Notes: generated from the sequence alone by a model not told the origin. A stretch of 64,000 bases of DNA from Isoetes taiwanensis (GCA_021234155.1 JAJEKV010000003.1:26516233-26580232), one strand, 5' to 3'. Positions 22,241-34,489 are shown, numbered from the stretch's first letter. A program made the numbers and translations.

Positions 22241-23112
22241 GGACGTGCATCAGATTTGGTAGGAATGGTGAGTTCCCCCAAGGTTTTGTTGATCCCCCGA
22301 AGGTCTCTGTAACTCCAGGCAAAAATGTGTTTGAACTTTTTGAAGAGCGTGACAGCCCTGTTACGATAGGGTGGCGGAAGATTTGCAGCAATGCGGACAG
22401 GCTGATTGTTGCCCATGTCCACAATCTCGACTTTAGGAGTCTGAATATGTGGGATAACTTCCGTGTCTTGGACAATATGAGCAGGAGGTTGAAGCATGAC
22501 AGGATGCGTGGCACTCTGCGTGGTGAAGAAGAGAGGTTGCTGAGTTTCATCAAGCAGAGGTTGCTTCATGACAGCATGCACATCTACAGGATCGGCAGGA
22601 GATTCAACATCTGAAAAGTGATCCACACGTTGGATTCGATTGCAAGGAGCCAGGTAAGGGTCAAGCAAAGCCGCCACAGCCTGGTCCTGATCAATAGTCA
22701 TGTCTCCCCAAGGATCAGCATATTCAGGGTAGGATGACAGAGGCAGACTCGCAGGTGGAGCCTGAACTTGATAGATATTCTGGGCGTCCTCAGAATCAGT
22801 GTCGGAGAGAGAGGGTTCAGCATTGTCAACCGAAATGATCTTACCGGTTTCCAAGTCCATAGTGGCATTGAGGTGACCATCTGTGATGACTAACTGATCC
22901 GTGGCCCAGTAATGGATACTCTTGGCCTGGCGGAGAAAAGGTCTGCCGACCAACATTTCATAATCACCTGGATCTTCTCCAGCCTTCCAAACACCAAATT
23001 CCAAGGGGAATCGGAGATCACCAATGTTGATGTGAAGAAGAGGCGTGACGCCTTGAGGTCTCATGATATGGTCATTAGCCAATTTGATGTCATATGGGGC
23101 ACGATAGAGTTG
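22234..23112 (-). pseudogene. Protease C-terminal part and linker to RT (Tat-like element)
   Basis: The frame is the in-phase continuation of the gag-protease frame after a TAA near 23113. It contains YEMLVGRPFLRQAKSIHYWA, the usual second half of a gypsy protease, and then an acidic linker, ending in the approach to RT (IFAWSYRDLRGINKTLGEL). The latter phrase is typical of Tat-like pol just before RT. Confidence 0.85.
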
Positions 23113-24423
23113 TTAGATGCCCATTTGTTTGCGGAGTTTATCTGTGATGAGATTGACCGCACTACCTCCGTCAATTTGAACATGATTGACTTGTTGATTG
23201 CCCACCGTGGCATGGACTGTGGGTGTAGAGGTAGCAACAGCCCCAACCAAAACGGTCGGGAGTGGTAACTGGTCCTTGAGAGTAGGACATAGTTTCAAAA
23301 TTGTTGCCAAACTTAAGGGAATTTTGATTTTTGCCAGCTCCTCTTGGAGTTCCAGAGGCACATGAGAAAAAGGATCTGCTGGATCCACAGATGCTGGAGT
23401 GCGTGGTAATGAAGCAGCAACTTCTTTGAGTAGGTCAACCTCTGCAGCAATATTTGGATATGTCTGAGAGCGTGGAGGTTGAGATGTGGAAGGTGTATCT
23501 TGTCGTTGTTGAGCTCTGGTGGTGGCATGAACATTAGCCAACGTGCGGCCTTCAGCAGCTTGCATGAGATTCAAAATGCTTTGGCGAACTTTAGGCATGA
23601 CATGAGGCATGAGTTTCTCCAAGTCAGGTGCAAAGTGAACCTTTTTTTCTTCTGCATGAGGAATTGCGTCGACTGCAAAGGCAGGTTGCGTGCCATTAGG
23701 AATAATGGTTAAGGGACGTGACGCCCTGGTCTGTCGTGAAACCAAACCAACCCAATTTGACGGCTGGACTGGAGGATTAAGAGCCTGAAAAATTTCTTCC
23801 TGTGCTTGTTGATCCATCTGAGGTTGATTGGCAGTAGCTGGTTGATAGCGTGATTGCTGAGGCGCACGTGGTGGCTTCCGAAGAACAGGACGTGGGCCTT
23901 GTTTGCCATTGGCAATCCAGAGTTGGTAAGCCGTGAGGCGGACCGAGGTGGTCTGATTTGTGCCAGGAAGCTGTACCTGAACTTGTGGAAGTTGAGGACA
24001 TGCCGTGGTGGTATGACCCCATTCGTGACAGTGATAACACTGAGCTTTAGAAGGATCAAAAGGAGGATGTGTGTTGGGTCCCCGTTGTGGCTCCTGTTGC
24101 TGATAGAGTTGACTGGGTTGCGCCTGCAGTGGTGGCTGCTGATATTGCGATTGTTGCTGAGGTGTGGTTTGAACTTGATAAACCAGTTTGTTGCAGAAAG
24201 GTGTAGGATGAGTGCGAGTGCACTCTTCCGTGGCATGATTGCACATGTTGCATCGTTTACAATGAGGCGGGCCATTGGTAGAATTGCACTCATTCACCAA
24301 GTGGCCTTGATATTTGCAGATATGGCACCAGATCTGACTGCGCTGCGGATTGGCGTGTTGAGGTTGGACAGCAGTCTGGGGAATCATGACGGGTGGAATG
24401 AAAGGGAGCTCCTGAAGAGCCAC
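23113..24423 (-). pseudogene. Gag C-terminal half and protease start (Tat-like element)
   Basis: The frame has no ATG; it emerges directly from the 5' LTR side and so lacks the capsid half of Gag. Zinc knuckles are visible (WCHICKYQGHLVNEC, CKRCNMCNHATEEC, CYHCHEWGHTTTAC), which bind RNA. A long Gln/Pro-rich linker follows, and the protease active site VQIDGGSAVNLI appears near the end. The direct junction of LTR and mid-gag shows that primer site, leader and Gag N-terminus were deleted. Confidence 0.87.
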
Positions 24424-24440
24424 GCCACAGGAGGAACTCC

Positions 24441-24995
24441 TGCAAGACAGCCCTCTGTGAGGACCCGTGGATCTAACAGGAGAATCCGGAGACTATGTCA
24501 CGCGGGATTTGCAAGAAAACAATGGAAGGGAAAAGGAAACAACAAACAATGAGACAACAATGATAAGCTTCCTTGATATCAATGATGGCAATACATGAGC
24601 TCTCGCAAACGAGAGAAAACTGAAATGAGACAAGACTCAAAACTCATCTAAAACTCATGTGCTAGCTCTACTCATATATATAGTACAATGGCCTTTGGCC
24701 CAATATAGACACTCTGACTGATCTCGGTGCCGACTCCTGGAAGGAGGCCTGATTTGCAGGAATGCTGGCGGTGCCTCTTGAAAAGCCTGAAATCTCGCTG
24801 ACGCTGACGCGGGCGGGCCGTCACTTGTCTAAGCGGCGCTTCTTGGTAGCAGACCCAGGCTTTGACTGCGTGGTCTGCTGCTTGGTCTTCTGCTGGGCCT
24901 TTAACGACTGACCCGCGCCTGGTTGTGGATTCTTGGCCTTGACTTGGTCCGTCGAATGCATGAATAGTCCTGTGCCAGGAGGCACAGGACTAACA
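24441..24995 (-). repeat. 5' LTR of the Tat-like element
   Basis: It is the partner of 15165-15719, equal in length. Differences are few; one restores CGC (Arg) where the 3' copy has TGC in the last codons of the extra gene. Confidence 0.9.
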
Positions 24996-25192
24996 ATCGG
25001 ATTTGGGAGATTTGGCTATCTTGCTCGTCATGTGAGCTTTTCCCTTAAAACACCACATGGCAAAAAAAGAGAGGTAAATGAAAACTCATTGGGATATGTT
25101 AAAAGGATTTGGATTCAAAATAAATACAACGCCTCGAAAAACTCCAGCTAAAATATAATGGAAAAAGAAAACTAATTTCCCCTTAGGGGGAC
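24996..25192. other. Right arm of the TIR insertion
   Basis: About 200 bp of AT-rich sequence between the Tat-like element and the right inverted repeat. It shows weak inverse similarity to the left arm (GCCAAATCTCCC-type blocks), suggesting that the terminal repeats were longer. No gene. Confidence 0.45.
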
Positions 25193-25220
25193 ACCAAGAG
25201 ACCTCATTTTTTCTCTAATG

Positions 25221-26015
25221 GCTAGGAGCATCATTTTTTCTCTAATGGCTTTAAGGCCTCTACCCCCCCTCCCCCCCCTTCCCAATACAATGAGTCCACA
25301 GAGATCATCATCACATATATATCATAGAAGAACTAAAGAATGAGATTTAATCTAAATCACAGAGTTAGGTTCTTTAGTTAAGGCTTGGTATCTAGAGATC
25401 TAGATGGCTGCTATGGGCAATTCAATAGGCTAAACCTACTTATTCTAAGCCTGGGAGGCGGATTAGACTATTGAATTGACAAAATACCTGATCCCTGGCT
25501 TGCTCCTCCTGCTCTGAGCTCGACCATGCTGCTGAACTGCTAGAAGACGAAGCTAGAAGGGGAAACTGATGAGCTAAATCACTCAGACAAAGTCTGGGAG
25601 GCGAGTTTGGCTCTTGGAACAAGCAAAACAGAGCCCTAGAAAGCTATGGACGAAAATGGAAAGTTAGGGTTTCCTATACCTTTATAGACTAAGGGTTAGG
25701 GCTAGGGTTTCCCATTATCCCTTTAAGCATGTGGGATAAATGGGTGTGGCCCACTTGCCTTTATTAACTAGGTGGCATAAAGTGTACACATGGGTATTGG
25801 GTAAATGTGTACACATGGGTAAATGTGCACATGAATAAATGTGCACATGAATAAATGGGCACATAAATAAATGTACATACCTTGCAAGTTGCCCCCTAGG
25901 GTGCTACCTGCTTGGCTACATATCGGCGTACACGTCAATCGGGATGGCGTCGTGTACGCGTGACGAGGCAGTACAGTATACGTCCTGGGACCGTATATTG
26001 TGCTGGAACGTCACA
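25221..26015 (-). repeat. 5' LTR of copy A, outer part
   Basis: It matches 1105-1876 of the 3' LTR and ends GGAACGTCACA. Near its start a 20-bp copy of the neighbouring transposon end (CATTTTTTCTCTAATGGCT at 25232-25250) replaces eight bases of LTR. Confidence 0.9.
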
Positions 26016-27223
26016 CCCCACCTATGGAATCACCATTCCAAGCATCTACCATGGCTAGGACAAATCCAGAAATACTTAAGAGGAGAAGGAACTTATAGAA
26101 GCTCCTAATCTCCTAATCTGCAGCTGGGTCCATTTTTTAAATCGCAGGCAACAGAGCTTCAAGCTCCAAGCTCCACCAGAAATAATGAAAGTAAAGAATA
26201 TCTGACAAGAGTTTCTGAAATTCGCAGGCTTTACTGACCTTGAGTAGATCTGGCGAGCAAAATTCCATCTTGGACTGGTATGAGGATGACTTATTTTTGT
26301 GATGCTTTAACCTCGTCATCAAAAAATTAAACATCATGTTGAAACACCTTTATAGCTACAGAAAGCTCACACCATGATGCTCATCTGCGGCATCTGGCAT
26401 CTGGCTTGAAGCATCTGTAGGATCTTCACATCTTAGAACAACTTCTTGCAAATAACCGAGGTAGGCAATTTGAGGTCTCAAGAACTCCAAAGGAAGGCTA
26501 GCTTTTGCAGAACTACAAAAGAAGGTGGATGGCACATATAAACGGAAGTATCTTCCATCTAAAATAGAGCAAAAAGCTATGAAAACACAAAGCACATCCA
26601 TACATCATGATACAGTGTGTATACCAATATACCTGGGAATAATAATGCATGTTGCCCGTTCCCCCTGAACTGCAACTTCCTGAGCTTAAATAGCACAAAC
26701 AAACAATCAATCACGTGTCATTGAAACCTAAATTTTGCAACATAATTATGAGCTGTCTTGCCATGCCCAACAACAAAGAGAAAAAAAAATGGAATGACTT
26801 CATACCTGTGCAAAGACTTCAAAAGTATATACCATGAGAAGAGCGATTCTGTTATACAGGATATGCAGATAGTGGATCCATCTACCCGATTATGACTTTA
26901 GCCCATATCTCGACTTTTGAAGAACAGTCAAATCGTCTTCAAAAAATATCCCATTCACCTATAACAGTAGCACATGAATTTGAAAATCGAATATAAAATG
27001 ATAAGGGAATGGTAAGGGAATGATAAGGTAAGCTTTGTTACCTTAGAACCGAGTAACAAAGCTTCCGATTTTTCAGCCATCGAAAGTTGCAGAGAATAAA
27101 GAGGCCACCAATGCAGCATCTGCACATCTTCATTCTCGCCTCATTGTTATCCTTGGAAGGATATGATGCTGACCACGATCGAATGCTCTACGAATGCGAA
27201 GAATATGGAAATGGAAGGTCTCT
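26016..27223. other. Unassigned AT-rich region
   Basis: Minus-strand open stretches (26137-26337, 26356-26601) and plausible splice donors (for example CTCAAG before GTCAGT at about 26235) look like old gene pieces, but I recognise none. It may be part of the Helitron whose 5' end is at 27630. No intact gene supported. Confidence 0.35.
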
Positions 27224-27630
27224 AGAAAGAAAAGCAAATAGGGTATAAATATTCGATGTCGCATGTAGAAGCAGCAAGTAAGAAAAGCAATGGCAAAATC
27301 TGTTTGTGTTGCCGTAGTGCTGGTGCTAGGGTAAAACCCAAATTGTTCAGATAGAACCAGACCCTAAGAACAAATCCGACCTTCATTAACCTAACAAAAC
27401 ATCGGGCATCATAGCCATGATCGAGGTAAACTGCTCGATCTGCATGCCAGACTACTTCCGATGATTCCAACCCTAATCCCAATTAATCTTAGACCATTCA
27501 ATCTTGAGAAATAAATATAAATATAATATAGGATTAAATCTCAACCGCCCAAAATATAGGATTAAATCTCAACCGCTTAATTTAGGGCTCGATGCACTAC
27601 ACACTTACATCAAAACATTATAATATAAGA
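27224..27630 (-). mobile_element. 5' end of a truncated Helitron (unit 1)
   Basis: On the minus strand the sequence after a host A begins TCTTATATTATAATGTTTTG, nearly the same as the start of the complete Helitron at 33573. The 3' hairpin and CTAG end are not found to the left, so the element is truncated or was cut by the duplication. Confidence 0.55.
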
Positions 27631-27744
27631 TAGGGAATAAATATAGGCAAAAACATAATCTATTATATAATGATTGGTGATATTTTTGTCTCTATTCGAT
27701 GCAAAAAAGGATGCATTTCTTGGGATTTAGATTCACATCAGAAT

Positions 27745-29960
27745 CTATGCATAAAGGAAGGAAGGAAGGAAGGACAGACATTTGCAAGGAGATCCATACG
27801 GTAGCACTAGATCCCAAACATATATCATCCAACAATACTCCTGAATTTTTTTGTAGGCTGATTTGAAGATAACATCTATATCCCTTTGGAAAGTTGTATG
27901 TGCATTCATAAGCCCAAATAGCATCCTTTTTATTGCATAAGTTCCCAAGGAGATGAAGATGTTTGAGGTTGATTTTCCTCCTTGATACTAATTTGATTGA
28001 ACTCTAAAAGTTCATCTAAGAATGAATACATATTCTTATCAGCTACAACATTCAATGTTTCCTTCAAAAATAGCAATTCTAATGGTAGCTTTGTTGAGGT
28101 CTCTATAGTCTATGCAGATCCTCAAAGCTCCACTCTTTTTTTCTATAGGAACAATGAAGACACCCATTCATGATTGATAATCTCTATAATGATACCTTTA
28201 TCCAACATTTTATGCAACTCATCCTTGATTAATCATATCAATGAAGCATTAATCCTTCTTAAACTTTGAAAACACAGGTTTAAAGCCATCTATAATCTTA
28301 ATTTCAAATTGGCAACCCTTCTTTTTTATACCAATGAGCTTTGAGTAGTCCCATGCAAATACGTCACTTGTACTCTCAAAGAGTCGGCAATTTCTTTTTT
28401 GTTTTGAGTATAAAACAAAGCTCCCACAAAGGAAGTTTTTCCTTACCATTTTTGGCTACCTCTCAAATGTGGTCTTCTTTTGTAGCATTTATGGTTAGAT
28501 TAGAATACAATTCTTTTATATCATCTTCTTCAAGATCTGCTTCTGGAATGGCTCCTTCAGTCAAGTGTGACATTAGAGTATCCCTGCACAAAGCATCAGC
28601 CTCCCAATTTTACTCTTGTGTGAAAGACCTTCTATAAAGTAAAATCTGTAAGCACATGCATAGCATGATTTCTTAGAGCTTGCATATCCAAGATTCTTAG
28701 TTTGATACTCTCTAGAGATTGTCTCATAAACTATGTGAGATAAATCCTTCCTTTAGCCAACAAAGAATCCTTAACTATGGCAACAGAGGAGGCTACATTT
28801 AGCTTTCTAGAAATACCTCTATCAATCCATGGGAATTCTTCTTGCTTTTGCATGGTAGAGGGTAAGGTTTCCATAATAGTGGTATCATTTCACAATTTAT
28901 TGGCTTGCTGACAGCCAACCTATAAGATCCTAAAGGTTCTTCAATCAATATATCTTGCAAAAAATTAATATTATTAGTAGAACCCTAAGAACCATAATGT
29001 CAATTTCTCCTTTTGCGTCTTCAAAAGCAACAACAATAAATATAGCAGCAACAGTTATACCTTTTGTGTTAACTAAAACCTTACTTTACCAACATGAGCG
29101 ACCTTAGTATTGTAGAATGATTTCAACAACATTTAAGATTTTTTATTCATACTTCTTCATAATATAGTAAGGCTTAATGTTCAAATGGGATTCTCCATCT
29201 AGCAAAACATTAGAGAAAGTATATCCTTCCAAAGCAGCGGAACACATAAAAGCACCAGGATCTTCTTCATTTTGAGCCAATACAAGGTTAGTTGCATCAA
29301 TAGCATTAATATAAGCCAAAGGTTCAATGCATGTGGCCTGCAAAACTATTTGCCTTTAGCTAGGAGCAATTTTCAATAGAGCAAGCAAATCTAGACTCGC
29401 CTTGAATTTTTTACCCAAAGCCTCCATCTCATCTAGGTCCTGGTCCCTTTTAACATATTTTTGAGAGAAGATTGATCTATTTCCTGCGAAGGAGGTTCCA
29501 CAATTGGAGTTTTCTGTTGGTGATGCTTTAGGGACATACTTGACATTGCCACTAGTTCCAGCTTGCTTATTGGCTTCATTCATGCTTCTTGTCTGCACCA
29601 CCATAACATCTTCATATTTGTTAATATCAATAGCTTGTATAAACCTCACAGAAGTACTAGTCGCATGTTTCTTTTCTTTTCTTTGTTTAGAGAAATGCTT
29701 TTTAAGTGAACATCTAATATCTGTATGACCAACTTCCTTACATAAAGCACAAATGGGATATTCTTTACCAAAGCGTCCTTTTCGATTATATTTGGGACAA
29801 ATTATATAAAAACAATTACTAAAAGAGTATGTATACTTACCACAATATATGCAATCAAGATAGACTCTGCCTGTCTTAGATGCCTTAAGTTCAACCAACT
29901 GCTTGGTTAGCGGTGTTAAAGCCTCTGTAACCTTGGACAAATCTGTCTTGACTTGTATAC
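27745..29960 (-). pseudogene. Degraded gypsy gag-protease-RT fragment (unit 1)
   Basis: Minus-strand pieces include a zinc-knuckle-like region with paired cysteines (CIYCGKYTYSFSNC, CALCKEVGHTDIRC), a protease-like VLLDGESHLNI, the Tat/Athila phrase DVFAWDYSKLIGI and an RT piece (YAIKRMLFGLMNAHTTFQ). Order matches gag-pol. No LTRs, RNase H or integrase are visible, and many stops occur. A GGAA microsatellite (27756-27775) in this unit is absent from unit 2. Confidence 0.75.
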
Positions 29961-31139
29961 ATAATAGTTGACCTTAACACTAGAGACGTCACAAGATGTA
30001 CCAGAAAAGGTGCATTTTCACTGTTTGCTCTAAAATTCATATAAAATCAAAGGTTCAATAATTAGTCAAATCCTTCTTACATGTTAATATTGACAGTCAT
30101 ATTGCATGGAAAAAGTACCTAAAAATCTATTGGTTCCCATTCATAAGAATTACGCTTAGGTAAACCCAAGGGAGGTCAAGTCTATTTTGCTTCATGTGTA
30201 AATAAATTAAAACTGTCTTGATAAGAAGATTTTTATGATTTTTCTCATCATTTTTGTATTTTTCTTTGATGAATTAAAGAGTAAGACACAAAAAACTGCA
30301 CCTCAATCCGAAGTCTAAGAAGGGAGATATAGTTGTTTGAACATGACAGGGCCACAACTGTGGCTTGTCTTCTGTAAACCAATACTGGTTTCCAAAAATT
30401 TGTTCCTAAATCAAATCTCTAACTTTTGTAGAGAAATGAATTTTGACCTAAAATTTTGAATATAAGTAGTAGACAACTTGTTCTATATAAGAAAAATGTC
30501 CATTAGCTTTGATGCTGAAGTTTTGATTTTTTCTTTTTTTCTTTACAAGTGATTGATGTCTTAAGTCTGTATAGGAAGAAAATTACAAGTGATTGATATC
30601 TTATGTCTATATAGGAATAAAATGATTCAAAGTCATCCTCCAAAAAATCACATTATGGAAGGTTACCATGATATGGAATCACTCCAAAAATAAACAAGTA
30701 AAAAAGCATAGCATTTGTTTTTAAGAAATCAAGAAAGGTTTGTATATTTGAGACCATTACTAGTCCATCTTCTTTTTAAAATCAAGAACACCCTCACGTT
30801 AATCGATTTCAGTTTCAATTGCGGGATATAAGCACCTCATGAGCTACTCTATTCATTATCAATGCTTATGATCTTGAGGTTTAGAGTAAACTTTTTAGCA
30901 TCTATTCCAAGTTATCTGCTAGATTATGCATTCCATGGATTTCATAGACCTATGATTGAATGGTGAATCCAAAACTTGTATTTTCAAATTTCTCAAGCTG
31001 TGAAAGTAATGCAAAAGAATGAAAAACAAATATGAAAAGCCATAATTATGAAATATAAAGATAGACTGCTATATCTGTTTTCCATTATTTGTCCACATGG
31101 ATTAAGATCATTCAAAAAGCCAGAACATCCTTATCTTAA
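29961..31139. other. Unassigned sequence (unit 1)
   Basis: About 1.2 kb of AT-rich DNA without a supported gene. It is repeated at 37910-39092. Confidence 0.4.
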
Positions 31140-33573
31140 CTAGTTACGGTGCCCAGCGTTGCTGGACATAAATTGAAAACCTGTAAATGATGAACCAACC
31201 ACTGTAGAACATCACACATGAACATATATGTTGTTTATTTATTGATGAGTGTTTTTTGAGCATTCTTGTCCAAGCAATGCCAATGACACATTGCGCATTT
31301 TAAACACATGTGTGGATAGCTTGTGTACATTCTTCTCCAATTCTTGTAATTCATATAGTAATATATCAAAGACACATTTACTGTCAAGTGGCGATATATC
31401 AAGAACACATTAAGCTTTAAACGGAATGAAAGATGTGTATCTTAGAATTAAAAGCAGTCTCTTAAACAAAAGAAATAGTTAAGCATTTTAGAATCTTAAC
31501 ACATTGGTATCTTCGCTATATTGCTGCGTGTTGCCAAGGTTTAATAGGGAAGCTAAAATTGTTAAAAGATTCATGCCAATAATAAAAGGAAGCATTTTAT
31601 TTGCTATGCCTTCTCTCTTTGAATCCAATCCTTCGTGATGCTTTTTGGATTTCTTCCCACTATCTATCCTGCTACATGCTACAGATCAAAAGCTTATACT
31701 AAATCGAACTCCAAGAACACAAATGCACTGCTAGCATTTTCTCTGATGGCTTTAGGAGTGGTTTGTTTAATGGATCAGAGTATAAACAACTCTTTTTTCC
31801 ACAAAAAAAAAAAGAAGTTATCTCAGTTTTCACCACTGAATTCCCTCATGAAAACAATCTCAAGGACCTATAGCATACAGGGAAGGTTTGGATATGGATG
31901 CTTCTTTAGCAATGTTGCCCTCAAGCAATTGAGCTCGCATTCGAAAGCATGACAAATGCATTTTGAGTATAGCAATGCAGGCTTAATGAGCTTGATCTCA
32001 AATTTCATTTCTTCCATGACATATGCAATTGCCTCTATGGGGCAGCTATGGAAAAGGTCTGTTGCATTTCTAGATGTGCAAAGAATACTTTCGTTTAATG
32101 ACCATTTTTCTCTCTAGTTCCATTATGAATCTTACTTTTACTTGCAAATCCAAGGCCCATATGGCAGCAAAGAATTTCTTCTGCCCTTTGGACATGTTCA
32201 AATCTAGAAAAGGTGAACTTGACAGTCCAAACATGCCTTTCTTACCCTCTCCATTGTGTTATCTGGAATTAAGCCTCCGCATAGAGATCCATATCCCAGA
32301 AGCTTAATATTTCTCTTCTTCCAGTAATGTACCATGTATCTAAGGGTCCTCCTGTCCAACAATGAGAATTGAATCTGGTTGCATACAGTAAACATCTCTC
32401 CATCTACTATCTTGTCTAATGCTTCTGTGTTCATATTTACCAATGCTAGAGATCATTCCTTTCTCCCTCAAATCAGTGAGAATTTTGGCAGTGTCCACCA
32501 TGCCAGGAATGTTATAGTCCCACCAATGTAACTGCTCAAGGTATAATTTGGCCGCCTTCAATGCATCCATTAAACAGGGGATACCCTCCTAGTGGCCAGA
32601 GTCAATTTCAACCTGGAAACAAATGTATTTCTTTATTAAAAAACATATTCAATGTTTCTATAAATTGCAAGTATTTTATGAGGCATAATGCTATAATGTT
32701 TATTAAATTACAGCGATAATATATAAGAATCCAGTCAAGCAAAATGTTGTGTGTTCACCACACAAAAGTTTCATGTTCCCATCTATCTGTCCAATGCAGA
32801 TGATATTATATTCAATAATAGGTGCATATCAAATTGTTCTATTGACTAGTGATATTGAATCAATCAACCCAGCCAAAAATACACCTCTAGTGAAATGTAG
32901 CATTCTTGTTGTACATGCACATGCAGTCGTTTCCCCAAACGAAAAAATAAAGTAAATTACTCTGGTGATAAATCAAAGAGAAGATACCTGAAAATATTTG
33001 ACAGAAACTTGGTAGTTCTTATGAATATCTGGAAGGTTGTCGTCCATTTTTTGAGCTTTTCAGCATTGCCTGAAGGAACAAAGGATAGGTTCGGCTAGCT
33101 CCAAAGTGAAAAGCCTGCGAACATAGAGCTTTGTTCTGATGAGATGAAAAGCTCTTCAAGAAGAACTTCGATAAGCCCATGTGGGCAACAGAAGTCTGGC
33201 CTGATGCATCGGCTCTAATAGCTGGATTTGGGTTGAGCCATGCATTAGCCATTATCCTGCCTTAGCCTTTCCCCTTTTCCTTCCCAATCGATGGCCCCTT
33301 GTGATCTACCAGTTGCTGTTTCGATGGTGCAACAGTTAGCAACAGTTACCTCCGATTTAGCTTCCGCCATAGCCACGTCCAAGCCATAAGTAGCAGTTGA
33401 TCCTCCTCCACGGCTAGAGTAGGGATCAGAACAGGCGGCCCATGCTGCTCTTGCAGAAGAAACCTAAAGCAAGTTAAAACGTAACATCTAAGCCGTCCGA
33501 TTTGATTGAACGATCTCAGCCGTCCGATTTAGGGCGTGGTCCATTACTTGCACTAAAACATTATAATATAAGA
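31140..33573 (-). mobile_element. Non-autonomous Helitron with captured gene (unit 1)
   Basis: The minus strand starts A|TCTTATATTATAATG and ends with GTCCAGCAACGCTGGGC, a short hairpin, seven bases later CTAG, then host T. TC start, hairpin about 10 nt before CTAG, and A/T flanks are the Helitron hallmarks. It is 2.4 kb, has no Rep/helicase, and carries an aldo-keto reductase gene fragment in the same orientation. An identical copy is at 39093-41523. Confidence 0.8.
32204..33252 (-). pseudogene. Captured aldo-keto reductase gene fragment (unit 1)
   Basis: A first exon (33252-32988, MANAWLNPNPAIRADA, later KNYQVSVKYFQ) ends at a good donor (CAG before GTATCT). A 375-bp intron ends TTTCCAG at 32613, and the second exon reads LEQLHWWDYNIPGMVDTAK, then after a shift ALDKIVDGEM, NQIQFSLLDRR and NIKLLGYGSLCGGL. 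These phrases match the (beta/alpha)8 barrel of plant aldo-keto reductases, which reduce carbonyls with NADPH. The catalytic Tyr-Lys part is not visible. A stop in VEIDSGH*EGI and a frameshift near 32440 make it non-functional. The retained intron shows capture of genomic DNA, as Helitrons do. Confidence 0.7.
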
Positions 33574-33759
33574 TTGGTTTTAAACTATATATGTATACAA
33601 GAAATTTAATGTGTCCTACGGCACATTGTTCCAGTTTTAGCATGTTCTTACGGTGCAAGGCCATGTCGTGCTCTAGGTAACCAACGATTCTACTGAGATT
33701 CTCTTGTGATTCCTCTATATTCTTCAACATTCTATGTACTATATTTAGCATTCATGAAG

Positions 33760-34440
33760 ATTCCTCTAGATTCTCTTAGAATTTTCTATTTTGATTGAGG
33801 TGCTTACCTATGAGCATTTAGAACCTTCCAAAATAATCTATTTTGGATCTGTGCAACATTTCTAAAACACTTTCTATTTTTAGACTGAGGCGCTCGCCCT
33901 GAGCATCTAGAACATTTTTTTTTCAATATTTATATTGTACACCTTTATTATGAAACATTTTAGAACATTCTATTGTGGCTCTTTGCAAAATCTTAAAAAA
34001 ATTTTAAGATTTCATCAAGATTTTCTTAGATTCCCTTAGATATTATGAAGATTCCCTTAGATTCAACTAGATTTTAAGAGATTCCCTTAGACTTGTAAAT
34101 AACTTCCTAGATTCTCTTACAATTTATGAGATTTCCTTAGATTCCCTTTAATTCTCCTGGATTCCCTTACATTCTAGAAATTTCTAGAATATTCTGAAAG
34201 TTTCTGGAACATTCTGAAACTTTCAAAATATCCTAGAACTTTCTGGAAGTATTTCCCTATTCCCTTACATTCCCGAAGATTCCTCTACATTCTAGAACTT
34301 ACTAGAATAATTTGGAACTTTCTGGAAGGATTCTCTTAGATTCCCCCTAGATTCTCTTATATTCCAAATTCTAGAATATTCTGGAACTTTCTAGAACATT
34401 CTAGAAGATTTTAGAAGTTTCTAAAGCCTCCAGAACATCC
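33760..34440. repeat. TTC/GAA-rich degenerate repeat tract (unit 1)
   Basis: Short units such as ATTCCCTTAGATT and TTCTAGAATATTCTGGAA recur for about 680 bp. Many form alternating TTC and GAA blocks spaced by two bases. It recurs at 41710-42390. Confidence 0.65.
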
Positions 34441-34489
34441 TAGAACTTTCTTGAACTAGTATATTCTATTTTATCTTAATTAGAACATT

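Larger units (their letters stand above)
15165..24995 (-). mobile_element. Tat-like Ty3/gypsy element with extra 3' gene
   Basis: Two 555-bp direct repeats (15165-15719 and 24441-24995) with TG/CA ends flank a minus-strand gypsy polyprotein lacking a chromodomain. The protease signature IDGGSAVN and the RT block YSFMDGFSGYNQ with TTPWGTFAYKV are typical of the Tat/Athila branch. The 5' LTR abuts the zinc-finger half of gag directly, with no primer site or capsid part, so an internal deletion removed the 5' end. Eight bases (GGAACTCC) are shared outside both repeats on the left, so the exact LTR edge is uncertain, and the flanks do not give a clean target duplication. Confidence 0.88.
12544..25220. 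mobile_element. TIR-bounded insertion in the 5' LTR of copy A
   Basis: The left end CATTAGAGAAAAAATGGGGT matches the reverse complement of the right end (CATTAGAGAAAAAATGAGGT), and the match continues as CTCTTG. The host LTR reads GGGCTAGCTAGG when the insert is removed, identical to the intact 3' LTR, so there is no target duplication beyond a pre-existing GCTA repeat. The ends suggest a DNA transposon, but I see no transposase motifs and cannot name the superfamily. A Tat-like gypsy element makes up about 9.8 kb of the insert. Confidence 0.8.
281..26015 (-). mobile_element. Chromovirus (Ty3/gypsy) copy A with two extra genes upstream of gag
   Basis: This is an LTR retrotransposon read on the minus strand. 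The order is 5' LTR (26015-25221 plus 12543-11774, split by an insertion), tRNA-iMet primer site, hairpin pair, H3-like gene, hairpin pair, ORF2, gag, protease, reverse transcriptase, RNase H, integrase with chromodomain, polypurine tract and 3' LTR (1876-281). Both LTRs begin TGTGACG and end GTCACA. The flanks CTCCA and CCCCA match at 4 of 5 bases. Without the 12.7-kb insertion the element is about 13 kb, far longer than usual chromoviruses because of the roughly 4.2-kb region before gag. All genes carry stops or frameshifts, so the copy looks dead. A second copy of the family starts at 48023. Confidence 0.93.

Noticed and set aside
27756-27775. GGAA microsatellite as a regulatory element
   Set aside because: It is absent from the duplicate unit and is better explained as repeat slippage.
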